From contig JAJFLO010000462.1 in the NCBI GenBank assembly GCA_021772675.1, forward strand, positions 1-36,230: a stretch of DNA of 36,230 nt, read 5' to 3'. The position numbers and the translations under genes are program-made. Under the pieces are notes generated by a model. The model saw nothing but the letters and a program-made list of their open reading frames with translations, made no database searches and was not told the origin of the DNA. The stretch is from Verrucomicrobiota bacterium. GTDB lineage: Bacteria > Verrucomicrobiota > Lentisphaeria > JABSQK01 > JAJFLO01. Below, piece after piece: positions 26,441-35,780 of the stretch; the first letter of the stretch is position 1, and each line of letters begins with the position of its first letter.

Positions 26441-26640
26441 TGGATGTCTTATTTTGCGGCATATTATATAACTTTTTTAGAAGGCCATAAATTTTCTTTA
26501 TGGGAAGGAATATTTTCAGCATCATCATTAAGTATAAATCGTAATATCCTTAATTAAATATAAATTGATGTAAATTAATTCCATTTAGCCGTATTTGATG
26601 CTATTAATCAGTTGTGGTTTCACGAAATTCATAACTCCCT

Positions 26641-28374
26641 ATGTTTGTGCCCATGCAGAAAAATTTGACATTCAGTGACAATTTTAAGGAACTGGCGTGC
26701 GTATCGATTTTGATAGTCGGCACGTCGTTTCTATATATTAAGGGAATTGGTTCGTACGGATTATGGGATCCTTGGGAACCGAAGTATGCCCAGACGGTTC
26801 GTGAGATGATTGACCGCGGAGATTATCTGACCCCGTACTTTAACGGCGAAATCCGTTGGACAAAACCGATTCTTATTTACTGGCTTATCATCCTTCCTAC
26901 CAAAATTTTCGGAAATAATGAATTTTCAGCGCGCCTACCATCCTGTATTGCTGCTATATTTGGTGTCCTTGTTACTTACTATTTTTTGAGAAAACTTAAA
27001 GGGAGAAAAACAGGATTAATGGGAGCGTGTATTTTGGCAACGCTCCCTCAATATTTTTTCCTGGCCAGACAGGCCATGCCCGATATGTTGCTGGCTGCCT
27101 TTCTGGCTGCAGCGATGGGATTTTTCGCGCTGGGTAGATTTCAAAAGGAGCAAAGTCGATTTCACTTCATTTTATTTTATGTTTCATTGGGGATAGCCAC
27201 ATTAGCAAAAGGACCGCTAGCAATCGTAATTACATTCAGCGCCGTCTTTTTGTTTTTTCTAGTCGATTTCCCGTATAGTAAAATTGATTCAATTGAATCC
27301 GCGCGTGTCGAAGTTGGAAGATGGTTGGCCTTATACCACATCAATCTTTTTTTTATTATACTAGTGGCAGTTGCCGGACCTTGGTATATTGCGATTTACA
27401 TGAAACATGGTGGTACGTTTATCAAGAGTTTTTTAATTTGGGAAAATATTAATCGTTTTTTTGGTTCACTCCGAGGTCACAGCGGGACTGTTGATTTTTA
27501 TATTAAAACCCTATTTCATGGTATGTTTCCTTGGGGAAGTTTTCTGCCAGTTGGTCTACTGTTTTATTTTTGGGGGGAGAAAGAAAATAGCGAGAGTTTC
27601 AAAATTCGCTGGTATTTTCTCGCGTGGTTTATTGCAATCTTCTTGGTTTTAACTTTTTGTGTTACCAAACAGCAGCATTATCTTCTACCTATAACACCTT
27701 CAATTGCAGTCATTGTTGCATTAATGTGGGAACAGTATTTTAAGGTTAAACCCGCTTTCTGGGTACGACCGGTATTGTTATTGTCGATTGCTTTTGCATT
27801 CATTCCTATTCGAGATTTCATTGTCGAAGACACCGCATATATCTTTTCCTGTTTCAATTTAAGAGATGATATATATTTTCTTGATTTAGGGTTTTCTCTG
27901 AAACTGTTTTTTGTTATGTGGGCCATTTGCATTGTTTTTATGATAGTTGTAAATAATTCCCGAGTTTTAGCCGCATGTGCCGTTTTAATTGCCTATACCT
28001 ACGGCCTATATTTCAGCCATTATGTCATTCCGAATCAATCAAAATATAAGACGCTGAAATATTACATTGATTTTTGTAAAACGGTCAAAAAGGACGATGA
28101 TAAATTCATTTTATATGGATGGGGGACATATTCGATGTGGTACTATACAAATCTGAATTTTAAGCGGTTTGTAAAGAAAACCAGACCGCAAATGGTGGAA
28201 TATATTAAAGAAAATCCTAGGATATTCATGGTAATTGATAAACGACTTAAGAAGAATGTGATCAGGTATCTCAATACGGAAGTGAATTTTGAATGGTATA
28301 CCGTAAGAAATGATCACTGGAGATCTGATCTGATAACAAATATTCCCCATGACGAACTTTTCTTCGCAAAATAA
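26641..28374 (+). CDS. GT83/ArnT-like membrane glycosyltransferase
   Basis: This 577-residue polytopic protein has about 11-13 hydrophobic segments. The N-terminal loop has LWDPWEPKYAQTVREM and GEIRWTKPILIYW, the conserved acidic (Asp43, Glu46) and Arg/Lys motifs of ArnT and related GT83/PMT-family enzymes that use a polyprenyl-phosphate sugar donor. ARQAMPDMLLAAFLAAAM is the expected following helix. It should transfer a sugar on the periplasmic face of the inner membrane to a lipid or glycan acceptor. Start is ATG; a second in-frame ATG is at 26653. It is separated by 700 bp of repeat-rich sequence from the glycosyltransferase operon and so may be transcribed alone. Confidence 0.85.
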   Translation: MFVPMQKNLTFSDNFKELACVSILIVGTSFLYIKGIGSYGLWDPWEPKYAQTVREMIDRGDYLTPYFNGEIRWTKPILIYWLIILPTKIFGNNEFSARLPSCIAAIFGVLVTYYFLRKLKGRKTGLMGACILATLPQYFFLARQAMPDMLLAAFLAAAMGFFALGRFQKEQSRFHFILFYVSLGIATLAKGPLAIVITFSAVFLFFLVDFPYSKIDSIESARVEVGRWLALYHINLFFIILVAVAGPWYIAIYMKHGGTFIKSFLIWENINRFFGSLRGHSGTVDFYIKTLFHGMFPWGSFLPVGLLFYFWGEKENSESFKIRWYFLAWFIAIFLVLTFCVTKQQHYLLPITPSIAVIVALMWEQYFKVKPAFWVRPVLLLSIAFAFIPIRDFIVEDTAYIFSCFNLRDDIYFLDLGFSLKLFFVMWAICIVFMIVVNNSRVLAACAVLIAYTYGLYFSHYVIPNQSKYKTLKYYIDFCKTVKKDDDKFILYGWGTYSMWYYTNLNFKRFVKKTRPQMVEYIKENPRIFMVIDKRLKKNVIRYLNTEVNFEWYTVRNDHWRSDLITNIPHDELFFAK

Positions 28375-28665
28375 TGATAAATGTGAGCTTATGTTTAAGA
28401 CGAGTTTCGAGGTTAAAGTCTATAGTTTCGCCGATCATAGAAATGAAACGGCATCAGGTGATCGTTATTATATCTATGGTAGATTGTTCAATATCTATTA
28501 AATTTGATGCTTCCTGTAGATTAGGCGGCGTCTTTTTCGCGATATAATCACGTTAAGGATTTATTGAATTTCAGAACTAAAAATATGTTATTCAAATCAC
28601 CAAAAGTGCAGTACTACAGTTGTGAATTCCGGTGGATATTAACAACAAAATTTAAATTGAACTCC

Positions 28666-28846
28666 TCATCTGGATTATGCATAAACGTTCTATTGCGAGT
28701 GATTATATCACATAATATCAACGAATTATAAAGATCTTTTGGGTCGAAATAGTTCGCTATTTCTGCACGCGAACGATATTCATAACTCGTTGATATTGCA
28801 AAATCTAATAACTCTCATTACGAAAATTTATGAATAATCTAGGTTA
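28666..28846. repeat. Palindromic MITE-like element, group B copy 3, centre deleted
   Basis: This is in the same orientation as 11453-11654. The left arm (CTGGATTATGCATAAACGTTC, with the TA end mutated to TC) and right arm (TTTATGAATAATCTAGGTTA) match the group, as do ATCACATAATATCAACGA and ATTCATAACTCGTTGATATT. The centre reads GAAATAGTTCGCTATTTC, lacking the CCGCC/GGCGG hairpin. Its 181 bp fit a 21-bp deletion from the 202-bp form. Confidence 0.82.
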
Positions 28847-29027
28847 GGAACTGTCCCCAAATAGGGTGGACATATTTGCGCTCAGATTTGGTTTAGAGTT
28901 ATTCGATCCGATTGAGTGAATCCACAGGAATAGCGAGCTATTTTGAGTAACTTGTGATTGAGGAATGTATAACTATGAGCCATAGATTAGATGCGAGATG
29001 TATGATTTGTTTATGGACAGCTCCTTA
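28845..29027. repeat. Palindromic MITE-like element, group E
   Basis: The inverted ends are TAGGAACTGTCC on the left and GGACAGCTCCTTA on the right, imperfect with one indel. A central hairpin, AATAGCGAGCTATT, resembles the centre of group B copy 3. Its left TA is also the right end of that copy. This is the least regular of the elements, so the boundaries are approximate. Confidence 0.6.
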
Positions 29028-29081
29028 ACTTAATGACATTGGTTTTTTACATAAACGAAATTATATCCTTGATGAGGTCGA

Positions 29082-29984
29082 ATGACACTATCTGTTTTAA
29101 TCGCAACCTGTAACCGTCCGAAATTGTTAACTCAATGCATTAAATCTATTTTGGAAAATTCAATTCTTCCGAATGAAATAATTGTTATCGATCAAAGTGA
29201 TGACTCTGAATCAGAGTTATTGCAATCGAGCTTAGAGAAATTAAGTCCACTTATTAATTATTGTCATGTGGATTGGCGCGGTAAATCAAAAGCTTTAAAT
29301 CATGGGTTAAGTTTTAGCCAAAGCGAATTTTTGGCTTTGACCGACGACGATGTCAAAGTGGAACCAAATTGGCTTGAAACCTTTATGGGAATTATCCAAA
29401 AGCACAAAAACGTCAAGGCGTTTTGCGGTAGGGTATTGTCTGAACCTGGAACTTCCCCGGACGATTATCTAAACTTAGTCCTTGAAGAAAATGAGCGATG
29501 GATCGATAAATGCTCGAATCCAATTAGTCCGAGCTTTTGTGGCGCGAACGTGTTCATTAACAGAGAAATACTGATAAGTCTTGGTGGTTACAATCAGTTT
29601 TTCGGTCCGGGCGAAATATTCAAGAATAACGATGACGGGGAATTAGCCTATCGCCTAATAAAAAACAATTACCCTATACTTTACACTCCTGAATTGTTCG
29701 TCTACCATTCAAGTTGGCGCAGTGGCAAAGACAATTTTCAGCTGATATATAATTATGCTTATGGTATTGGCGCTCTTGCCGGATATTATATGAGAAACGG
29801 TGATTCAATTCCATCAGTACATCTATTTAAAAAAACCATTTCTAAAATGTTGAAGTTGATCATAGGATTGATTACCGTCGATTCTCATGCGATCAAGGAT
29901 AACTATATCCACATAAAGGCGTTCATGCAGGGTGCGATGCGTGGACTATCAAAAAAATCGACAGGTACTGAATTTTATTCATGA
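29082..29984 (+). CDS. GT2-family glycosyltransferase
   Basis: This 300-residue protein is a GT-A fold family 2 enzyme: LSVLIATCNRPKLLTQCI opens it, IVIDQSDDSE gives the nucleotide-binding region, GKSKALNHGL follows, and LTDDDVKVEP holds the metal-binding DDD at about 96-98. FCGANVFINREILISLGGYN and NDDGELAYRL are the typical acceptor-side motifs. It is cytoplasmic or membrane-associated. The ATG has GAGG 4 bp upstream. Its stop overlaps the next start by 4 bp (ATGA), so it is the first gene of a translationally coupled set. Donor and acceptor are unknown. Confidence 0.9.
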   Translation: MTLSVLIATCNRPKLLTQCIKSILENSILPNEIIVIDQSDDSESELLQSSLEKLSPLINYCHVDWRGKSKALNHGLSFSQSEFLALTDDDVKVEPNWLETFMGIIQKHKNVKAFCGRVLSEPGTSPDDYLNLVLEENERWIDKCSNPISPSFCGANVFINREILISLGGYNQFFGPGEIFKNNDDGELAYRLIKNNYPILYTPELFVYHSSWRSGKDNFQLIYNYAYGIGALAGYYMRNGDSIPSVHLFKKTISKMLKLIIGLITVDSHAIKDNYIHIKAFMQGAMRGLSKKSTGTEFYS

Positions 29985-30733
29985 ATTTGGTTTCAGAGTA
30001 TTATCAAACGGACGAATCGTTACGAAAATTAATTCGTGAATTGTCGTACAACCCGGATGCATTTACGCTGGATGTTGGGTGCAAAAAAGGTGATACTTCC
30101 GTAACTATCAGGAAAAACGTCAGAGGGATGGTCGGCATTGATCTTGAGTTTCACGATGAATGGTACTCATTACAAAATGAGATTCATTTTGTAAATGGCA
30201 ATGCATCTATGCTTCCATTTGCAGATGGTTCATTTGATATGGTGATTGCTGGAGAGTGCCTACAATATATCCCCAATCCCGAATGGGTTATCGACGAAAT
30301 TTATCGGGTTTTAAAGAAAGATGGGATGCTGGTGATGTCCTTTCCTGAATCTGGTCCGCTCGCAACCTATCTTGATCCCTATAATCTCGGGCTGATACCT
30401 AAGCTTTTGTATCGGCCGTCAGCTTTTAAAAAATATTTTGTTAAGCACCTGAGTTCCAAAAAGCTTATGCACTATTGCGGTTCAAAGTGGCAGTGCCAGA
30501 ATTTTTACCGACGTGGATCCATATTTTTTATTTACATCGCCTGCCTTATCGATACATTTCAATCAATTCGCAAGCGTCTGATTTCTCGCCGAGGACCCGG
30601 GAAAACACTTGGAGAAGTAATAATGAAACCTGTGATCAAATTATTTTTTATATTGATGAAGGCTGACTTCTCAATGTCATGGGGGTCCTGGTCTTACAAC
30701 AATATAATCTGTCTGAGAAAGTCTATTAATTAA
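29981..30733 (+). CDS. SAM-dependent class I methyltransferase
   Basis: This 250-residue protein has a Methyltransf_11-type fold. Motif I is LDVGCKKGDTSVTI (about 29-42), the acidic motif II region is MVGIDLEFH, and FADGSFDMVIAGECLQYIPNPEWVIDEIYRVLKKDGMLVMS gives motifs III-IV. The methylated atom is probably on a sugar or lipid intermediate of the polysaccharide, judging from the operon context, but this is inference. The C-terminus is basic with hydrophobic stretches. It overlaps the previous gene by 4 bp and is followed within 4 bp by the GT2-deacetylase fusion. Confidence 0.87.
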   Translation: MNLVSEYYQTDESLRKLIRELSYNPDAFTLDVGCKKGDTSVTIRKNVRGMVGIDLEFHDEWYSLQNEIHFVNGNASMLPFADGSFDMVIAGECLQYIPNPEWVIDEIYRVLKKDGMLVMSFPESGPLATYLDPYNLGLIPKLLYRPSAFKKYFVKHLSSKKLMHYCGSKWQCQNFYRRGSIFFIYIACLIDTFQSIRKRLISRRGPGKTLGEVIMKPVIKLFFILMKADFSMSWGSWSYNNIICLRKSIN

Positions 30734-30737
30734 AAAA

Positions 30738-32492
30738 ATGCCTCCAAAAATTTCAATTGTTATACCGACCTATAATCGATGTGCGTTACTCATGGGATGC
30801 CTAAATAGCCTAGAGAAACAATCGGTTTCGCATCAGGACTTTGAAGTAATTGTCGTTGTTGATGGCTCAACCGACGAGTCGATAAATCAGTTAAAAAATT
30901 ATTCACCTACTTATTCATTTAAATATTTACAGCAGATTAACAAAGGTCCTTCTACCGCGAGAAATAATGGGTACAGCAACGCCAATTCTGAACTTATCCT
31001 TTTCCTTGATGACGACATGATCACTTCATTTACGTTTATACATGCTCATCTGGAAGCACATAAAGACACTGCAAATGTGCTTATTCAAGGCCGTATTGAA
31101 ATCCATGAATCAGTAAAAAGGACGCCATTTATAAAATATGATGAGGCATTGTTCAAATCCTATCAAAATGAACTTAGCAGAACCTCTGAAGCTGTGTCGA
31201 GTGACGATGTCGCAGGTGGAAATATTTCAATTCAGAAATCAATACTGGAATTTGTCGGTGGATTTAATGTCAACATGCCCGGATTTCGTAATACTGACGG
31301 AGAATTAGCCTACCGTTTAGAACAAAAAAATATCCCGATTCAGTTTTGCAATAATGCGATTTCATACATGACACATGTCAAGGATTTTGATGAATCCATG
31401 AAAGGTTCATATTCTTATGGCCGTTCCTATGTCTACACCCAAACCCAATATCCTGAAACAATTTGGAAGTTTTCACCTGCAGCTAACGATCGACGCTCAA
31501 TTGTCAGAAATTTCATGCGTCATAATTTCTATTTCAGGCAGCATCAATTATGGGATATTGATTGGATTCCAAAACTATATTATAGGCTTGTTGGTATTTC
31601 AGAAAAAATAGGTCTTAAACCCATCTCAAAATCATTGTATCGCCTGTCCAAGGATTACAATTTTTGGAAAGGTGTTTTTGACGAGGCAAAAGGACGGATA
31701 GATGATTTTGTTCCGAAAAAAATCCCGATTTTGTGTTACCATAATGTCTCCGATGTGCCCAATAAAGCCTTTCGATTATATGTGCTGCCTGTCAGTAAAT
31801 TTGAGAAGCAAATAAATTGGTTAAAAAAAAATGAGTACCAGACTATATCACTCGATGATCTTTACGCGTATTTAACAACAGGTGACCCTATACCCCCAAA
31901 ATCGATTATCATAACCTTTGATGATGGTTATGCTGAATTGAAGAAAACGGCAACACCCAATCTTGTTAGTGAAGGATTTCATCATATTCATTTTATAAAT
32001 TCCGGGAAAACGGGCAAAACAACGGATTGGGTAGAGAAAGCGCCGGATTTACCTATTTTATCAGACAATGACATTAAGGAAATGCTCAAGGTGCATGGTG
32101 ATTTGGTTGATTTTCAGGCACATGGTGTGAATCATTTATCGTGTGAAAAATTAGAAAATGATGCTGTATTACAGGAAGTTGAGGATTGCATAAAAACACT
32201 TGAATCTGTTGCAAATCGACCGATTTGGTATATGGCTTACCCTTACGGTGAGTATAGGAAAGAGACGCCGATGATTATGAAAACGCTGCCGCTTCGATGC
32301 TCATTTACTGTCGATCAGGGACGATGTAAACCGGGACAAAATTTACACTTACTTCCGAGAACCGAGGTCTTTACCAATGATTTTTTCATAGACTTTATCT
32401 TTAAGGTAAAATATGGTTGGAGCCCGATTGCATCAACGCGAAGTAAAATAAAATTGACATTAAAAAAACTTTTCTATTTAATCCATCCATGA
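30738..32492 (+). CDS. Fused GT2 glycosyltransferase and NodB-type polysaccharide deacetylase
   Basis: This 584-residue two-domain protein starts with a GT2 domain (about 1-260): ISIVIPTYNRCALLMGCL, VVVDGSTDESI, and metal-binding Asp91-Asp92-Asp93, then GGFNVNMPGFRNTDGELAYRL. A helical link leads to a NodB homology domain (about 325-560): ILCYHNVS, TFDDGY with Asp395/Asp396, AHGVNH with metal-binding His462 and His466, and YPYGEY. All key metal and catalytic residues are visible, so both halves look active. NodB enzymes remove N-acetyl groups from hexosamines, so this protein could add an N-acetylhexosamine and deacetylate a glycan. No signal peptide is present, placing both domains in the cytoplasm, which is unusual for a deacetylase. 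The next gene overlaps by 4 bp (ATGA). Confidence 0.9.
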   Translation: MPPKISIVIPTYNRCALLMGCLNSLEKQSVSHQDFEVIVVVDGSTDESINQLKNYSPTYSFKYLQQINKGPSTARNNGYSNANSELILFLDDDMITSFTFIHAHLEAHKDTANVLIQGRIEIHESVKRTPFIKYDEALFKSYQNELSRTSEAVSSDDVAGGNISIQKSILEFVGGFNVNMPGFRNTDGELAYRLEQKNIPIQFCNNAISYMTHVKDFDESMKGSYSYGRSYVYTQTQYPETIWKFSPAANDRRSIVRNFMRHNFYFRQHQLWDIDWIPKLYYRLVGISEKIGLKPISKSLYRLSKDYNFWKGVFDEAKGRIDDFVPKKIPILCYHNVSDVPNKAFRLYVLPVSKFEKQINWLKKNEYQTISLDDLYAYLTTGDPIPPKSIIITFDDGYAELKKTATPNLVSEGFHHIHFINSGKTGKTTDWVEKAPDLPILSDNDIKEMLKVHGDLVDFQAHGVNHLSCEKLENDAVLQEVEDCIKTLESVANRPIWYMAYPYGEYRKETPMIMKTLPLRCSFTVDQGRCKPGQNLHLLPRTEVFTNDFFIDFIFKVKYGWSPIASTRSKIKLTLKKLFYLIHP

Positions 32493-33475
32493 TCGAACAC
32501 GCATTAGACGTTTCAGTACTCATTGCTTCGTATAACAATAAGCGGACTCTCATACCATGTTTACAGCACTTATCGGATCAAACATTTACGGCCAGTCGTT
32601 TTGAAGTCGTTGTCATTCTTGATGGTTCAACCGATGGATCAAATGAAGCACTTCAGGATTTGCAAAGACCGTTTCAATTATCAGTGATAAATAAGAATAA
32701 TGAAGGCAAGGCAATCGCCTTGAATGAAGGCGCCAGAATCGCCAGGGGAAAATATTTCATTGTAATTGACAGCGATATATTGACTAATCCTGAATTCATT
32801 GAAAGCCATTTCAATTCACTTCAGGAAGCCGATGTCGTTATCGGTCCTATTCCGCTCTCTGAATTGAGTCCTGTCAGTTTTATGACTGACGGTGTCAAGG
32901 AATGGGCGGACCAGCATTGTTGTGATATCGCACAGAAAACGAATAATTTTACATGCATGGATATATTCGGAGCGAATTTGTCCATTTCAAAATCTGCTTT
33001 TGAAGAGATTGGCGGCTATCGAACGGATTTGCGACGAACACAAGATTTACACATTGGCAAAAAGATTATCAACGGCGGACTCAAGGTCGCGTTTTGTAAA
33101 ACAGCTATTGCAGCCCAAATTTTTGATAAAACTGTTCCAGACCTATATGACAATCTCTATTATGATGGAAAATCACACTACCTTTTCATTCAAGAGTATC
33201 CAGAAGAAAAAATAAATTTCAAATTGGGCCATTACCTTCCACAGACACTTAGTAAACGCATGCTTCGACCTTTAATTATGCGAAATCGGCTGCTGGGAAA
33301 TTTGATCGTGACGTTTTCAAGAATCGTTTTAGAATGGTGTCGTAGTCAAGGATTGCAGTGGGCTGTCCTTGGGGATATAAAAGGATTAATCGGTGATTGT
33401 ATTTATTGGCAAGGCGTTTATGAGGAAATCAATGATCGTAAAAAGTTTACTGAGTTTATTAGATCCAGTACTTGA
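32489..33475 (+). CDS. GT2-family glycosyltransferase
   Basis: This 328-residue GT-A enzyme shows VSVLIASYNNKRTLIPCL at the start, VVVILDGSTDGSNEAL for nucleotide binding, and the metal-binding DSD motif in YFIVIDSDILTNPEF (about 90-104). GANLSISKSAFEEIGGYR and QDLHIGKKIINGG follow. It is probably membrane-associated by basic C-terminal helices. It is translationally coupled to the fusion gene by an ATGA overlap. Its donor and acceptor are unknown, but it should add a sugar in the same repeat unit. Confidence 0.9.
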   Translation: MIEHALDVSVLIASYNNKRTLIPCLQHLSDQTFTASRFEVVVILDGSTDGSNEALQDLQRPFQLSVINKNNEGKAIALNEGARIARGKYFIVIDSDILTNPEFIESHFNSLQEADVVIGPIPLSELSPVSFMTDGVKEWADQHCCDIAQKTNNFTCMDIFGANLSISKSAFEEIGGYRTDLRRTQDLHIGKKIINGGLKVAFCKTAIAAQIFDKTVPDLYDNLYYDGKSHYLFIQEYPEEKINFKLGHYLPQTLSKRMLRPLIMRNRLLGNLIVTFSRIVLEWCRSQGLQWAVLGDIKGLIGDCIYWQGVYEEINDRKKFTEFIRSST

Positions 33476-33619
33476 ACTTGTTATTCTTGATTTTTAAATC
33501 GTCAGAAATTAAGAAGTGAGAAAGACATGTCGCGCCCTGCTTGACTCAATCATAACCCAAATCACAAGGCTTCACTGTTTAATTTTTACTGTTCTTCCCT
33601 AACTGATCACTAAAAAACT

Positions 33620-35125
33620 ATGGATTTTAATCTTAAGCAATTAATAAGCAAAAAACTAGTAAGGAATATTTCCAGTAATTATCTGGGTTTTGCAGTAAAT
33701 ACACTGATTGTTTTATTCATCACACCTTTTTTAATACACCATATTGGCAGTACACAATATGGTATATGGGTACTCCTCGTTACCCTGCTGTCTTATTTTC
33801 AATTGCTCGAACTGGGTATGATGCCGGCAATCATTCGCTACACATCCCATCACAAAGCTAAAAATGAACCTGATCAAATTGAATCTATTATTGGTTCAGC
33901 GATTTGCCTGCTTTTAGCCCTCAGTGTTGTGACTTTACCAATTATTTTTCTAACCTCCAATTTATCCCCGTCGATATTCAGCATAGAGAATTCTGATAAA
34001 ATAGTGTTTGTTAAATCGGTGTGGTTAGTCGGGATAATCGCTATAATCGCATTCTTCAAACGATTATTCTATGCTGTTCATGAAGGCTATCAACGGTTTG
34101 ATCTATTAAATCTGTGCACGACCTCAGGAAATATCGCAGGTGCATTGACCACTGTATACTTTGTCTCAAACGGTCACGGGATATTAGCACTGATCGCTAT
34201 TTTGCTAATGCAAACGTTATATGAAACCCTTTTCGAAATGTTTAATATCATACACATTTTCAAAATCAAACTAAACCCTTTTAAGGCCACCAGGGAATCT
34301 ATAAAGACGATAACAAATTTCTCATTCTATTCATTCTTAACCGATATTGCCATAACCATATCTCATCGGATAGATACGGTTGTAATCGGCATTTTTCTAC
34401 CGTTAAATACGATAACCCATTATACAATCGGTATAAAAATTAGTGGGATTCTAGAAAAAATCACCGATCCATTAATCGATATATTTTTCCCGCTGGCATC
34501 GGATTTACATAGTTGTCAGAATAAGGAAAAGTTGCAGCTGCTGTTTCTTGAAGGCAGTAAAATTTCGGTACTTATGATTACGCCGGGCATTGTTATTGGC
34601 GCCTGCTATGGAGCAGACATCATCGGCTGGTGGGTTGGGGAACAGTTCATTGAACCCAGTTTGCCGATTCTTCAAATTTTCTTGGGTGTTGTATTTTTGG
34701 CGGTCTTCGAGTCAACATCATCCAGAATATTATTAGGCACTGGCAATGTTCGATTCGATGCAATGGTTTCCGGATGTGCTGCAGTTTTAAACGTTATACT
34801 TAGCGTTATACTGGTAAAAAAATATGGCGTAATTGGCGTAGCTTTGGGTACCTTATTACCAACCATTCTAACAAATCTAATTGTATCTGTCAGTTATACT
34901 TGTAAGATCACAGGTACTTCGATATACAAATTTTACTTTTCGGTATTAACTCCGGTAGTTATCATCGCAATTTCATCGTTGGTGTTTATGAGTTTGACCA
35001 GACCATTATTCTCAGCCACGCAAACTATCACTGGATTCATCATTCATTCAATATTTGTTTGTGTTCTAACTATCCTGGTTTATTTAAACATGGGAAAAAA
35101 GACTTTGATGGGGTATCAGACTTAA
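33620..35125 (+). CDS. Wzx-type polysaccharide flippase (MOP superfamily)
   Basis: This 501-residue protein has 12-14 hydrophobic segments spread over its length. The N-terminus NYLGFAVNTLIVLFITPFLIHHIGSTQYGIW is the usual polysaccharide-biosynthesis-protein start (G at the end of helix 1, then P-L---LG---YG). It should flip an undecaprenyl-linked oligosaccharide across the inner membrane. It sits at the end of the glycosyltransferase set with a 144-bp gap, so it may have its own promoter. No polymerase (Wzy) or ligase was found in the window. Start is ATG with no obvious ribosome-binding site. Confidence 0.87.
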   Translation: MDFNLKQLISKKLVRNISSNYLGFAVNTLIVLFITPFLIHHIGSTQYGIWVLLVTLLSYFQLLELGMMPAIIRYTSHHKAKNEPDQIESIIGSAICLLLALSVVTLPIIFLTSNLSPSIFSIENSDKIVFVKSVWLVGIIAIIAFFKRLFYAVHEGYQRFDLLNLCTTSGNIAGALTTVYFVSNGHGILALIAILLMQTLYETLFEMFNIIHIFKIKLNPFKATRESIKTITNFSFYSFLTDIAITISHRIDTVVIGIFLPLNTITHYTIGIKISGILEKITDPLIDIFFPLASDLHSCQNKEKLQLLFLEGSKISVLMITPGIVIGACYGADIIGWWVGEQFIEPSLPILQIFLGVVFLAVFESTSSRILLGTGNVRFDAMVSGCAAVLNVILSVILVKKYGVIGVALGTLLPTILTNLIVSVSYTCKITGTSIYKFYFSVLTPVVIIAISSLVFMSLTRPLFSATQTITGFIIHSIFVCVLTILVYLNMGKKTLMGYQT

Positions 35126-35247
35126 AAGGAATGGATATTTTTTTATAGAATCAGATTTGGATCTTCTAACGTTTTCATTTTAACAAGGTCGTCATATAAT
35201 CCATCAATATTGTTTATAACAACATCCCGGACAAGAGTGTAATTGAC

Positions 35248-35682
35248 TCAACCCTTAGTATGATCATGAACACGGGGAATACCTTCGATTTTTTTACCTG
35301 TTTTGGTGATCGTCGAATCATCAAGTATTAGAATCTCAGGATGAGGTGTTGGGGTTTCAGATTGGTGTTCGCTTTTCTCAATTTGCCTGTTAAAATGATA
35401 GAGGACTTTACGCCAATTGAATTGCCAATCCTGATGAAAACGATAAAAGGCCGATTTTCCACATTCGAAAATTCGGTTAAATTGACTACCCAAAAAACAT
35501 TGTCCAGTCCCCACTAATAAAATGGGCATGGCGATGGCAGTCTCAAATAAAATACTTAGTAATATCCCTGAGCCTTTCTGGCGATCTCCGGCTCTTTGAA
35601 TGATTGATATGTTAAACCCTTCTTGAACGTTAACCCAAAAATGGTCCATATCCGTTTCGTGTTTTTTGAATAGATCCCACAT
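35248..35682 (-). pseudogene. Truncated IS4-type transposase (N-terminal part)
   Basis: Only 144 residues are present. They match the N-terminal part of IS4-superfamily DDE transposases: a helical leader, then LILDDSTITKTGKKIEGI with the first catalytic Asp. The frame ends with TGA at 35248-35250 directly after VHDHTKG, so the rest of the catalytic domain and the other two acidic residues are missing. The ATG at 35682 has AGGTGGGG just upstream. The downstream frame continues for about 34 codons without resembling a transposase, so a deletion or junction lies near 35250. Confidence 0.75.
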
Positions 35683-35738
35683 TCCCCACCTTTTTTAGTT
35701 ACTTTTTTTAGCAATTATATGTCTGTTAATCTATCTGT

Positions 35739-35780
35739 CCAAAAGCATTTTGGCTGTGATTAACAAATGGTGTTTATCAC
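35739..35780. other. Two adjacent hairpins between the transposase genes
   Basis: CCAAAA-GCA-TTTTGG (35739-35753) is a perfect 6-bp stem. GTGATTAACA and TGTTTATCAC (35756-35780) form a 10-bp stem with one mismatch that overlaps the stop codon of the IS1634-type gene. They could be the end of the IS or a terminator; no T-run was found that settles it. Confidence 0.4.

Larger units (their letters stand above)
28375..29081. other. Intergenic stretch with two abutting palindromic elements
   Basis: This 707-bp gap separates the GT83 gene from the GT2 operon. The first 290 bp show no gene or clear motif. Group B copy 3 (28666-28846) and group E (28845-29027) fill most of the rest and share a TA. 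The GT2 gene start at 29082 has GAGG 4 bp upstream. The E element ends about 55 bp from the start, which limits where a promoter could lie. Confidence 0.6.

Noticed and set aside
26595-26640. TTTCACGAAATTCATAACTC resembling the right arm of group B
   Set aside because: The match is short and no second arm or TA end was found, so it is not called as a copy.
26441-26640. ops element for an RfaH-like factor
   Set aside because: No GGCGGTAG-like sequence is visible in this leader or in the 28.4-29.1 kb leader.
35756-35780. Hairpin overlapping the IS1634-type stop as a definite terminator
   Set aside because: No T-run follows on either strand; it may instead be an IS end, so it is listed only as an unassigned hairpin.
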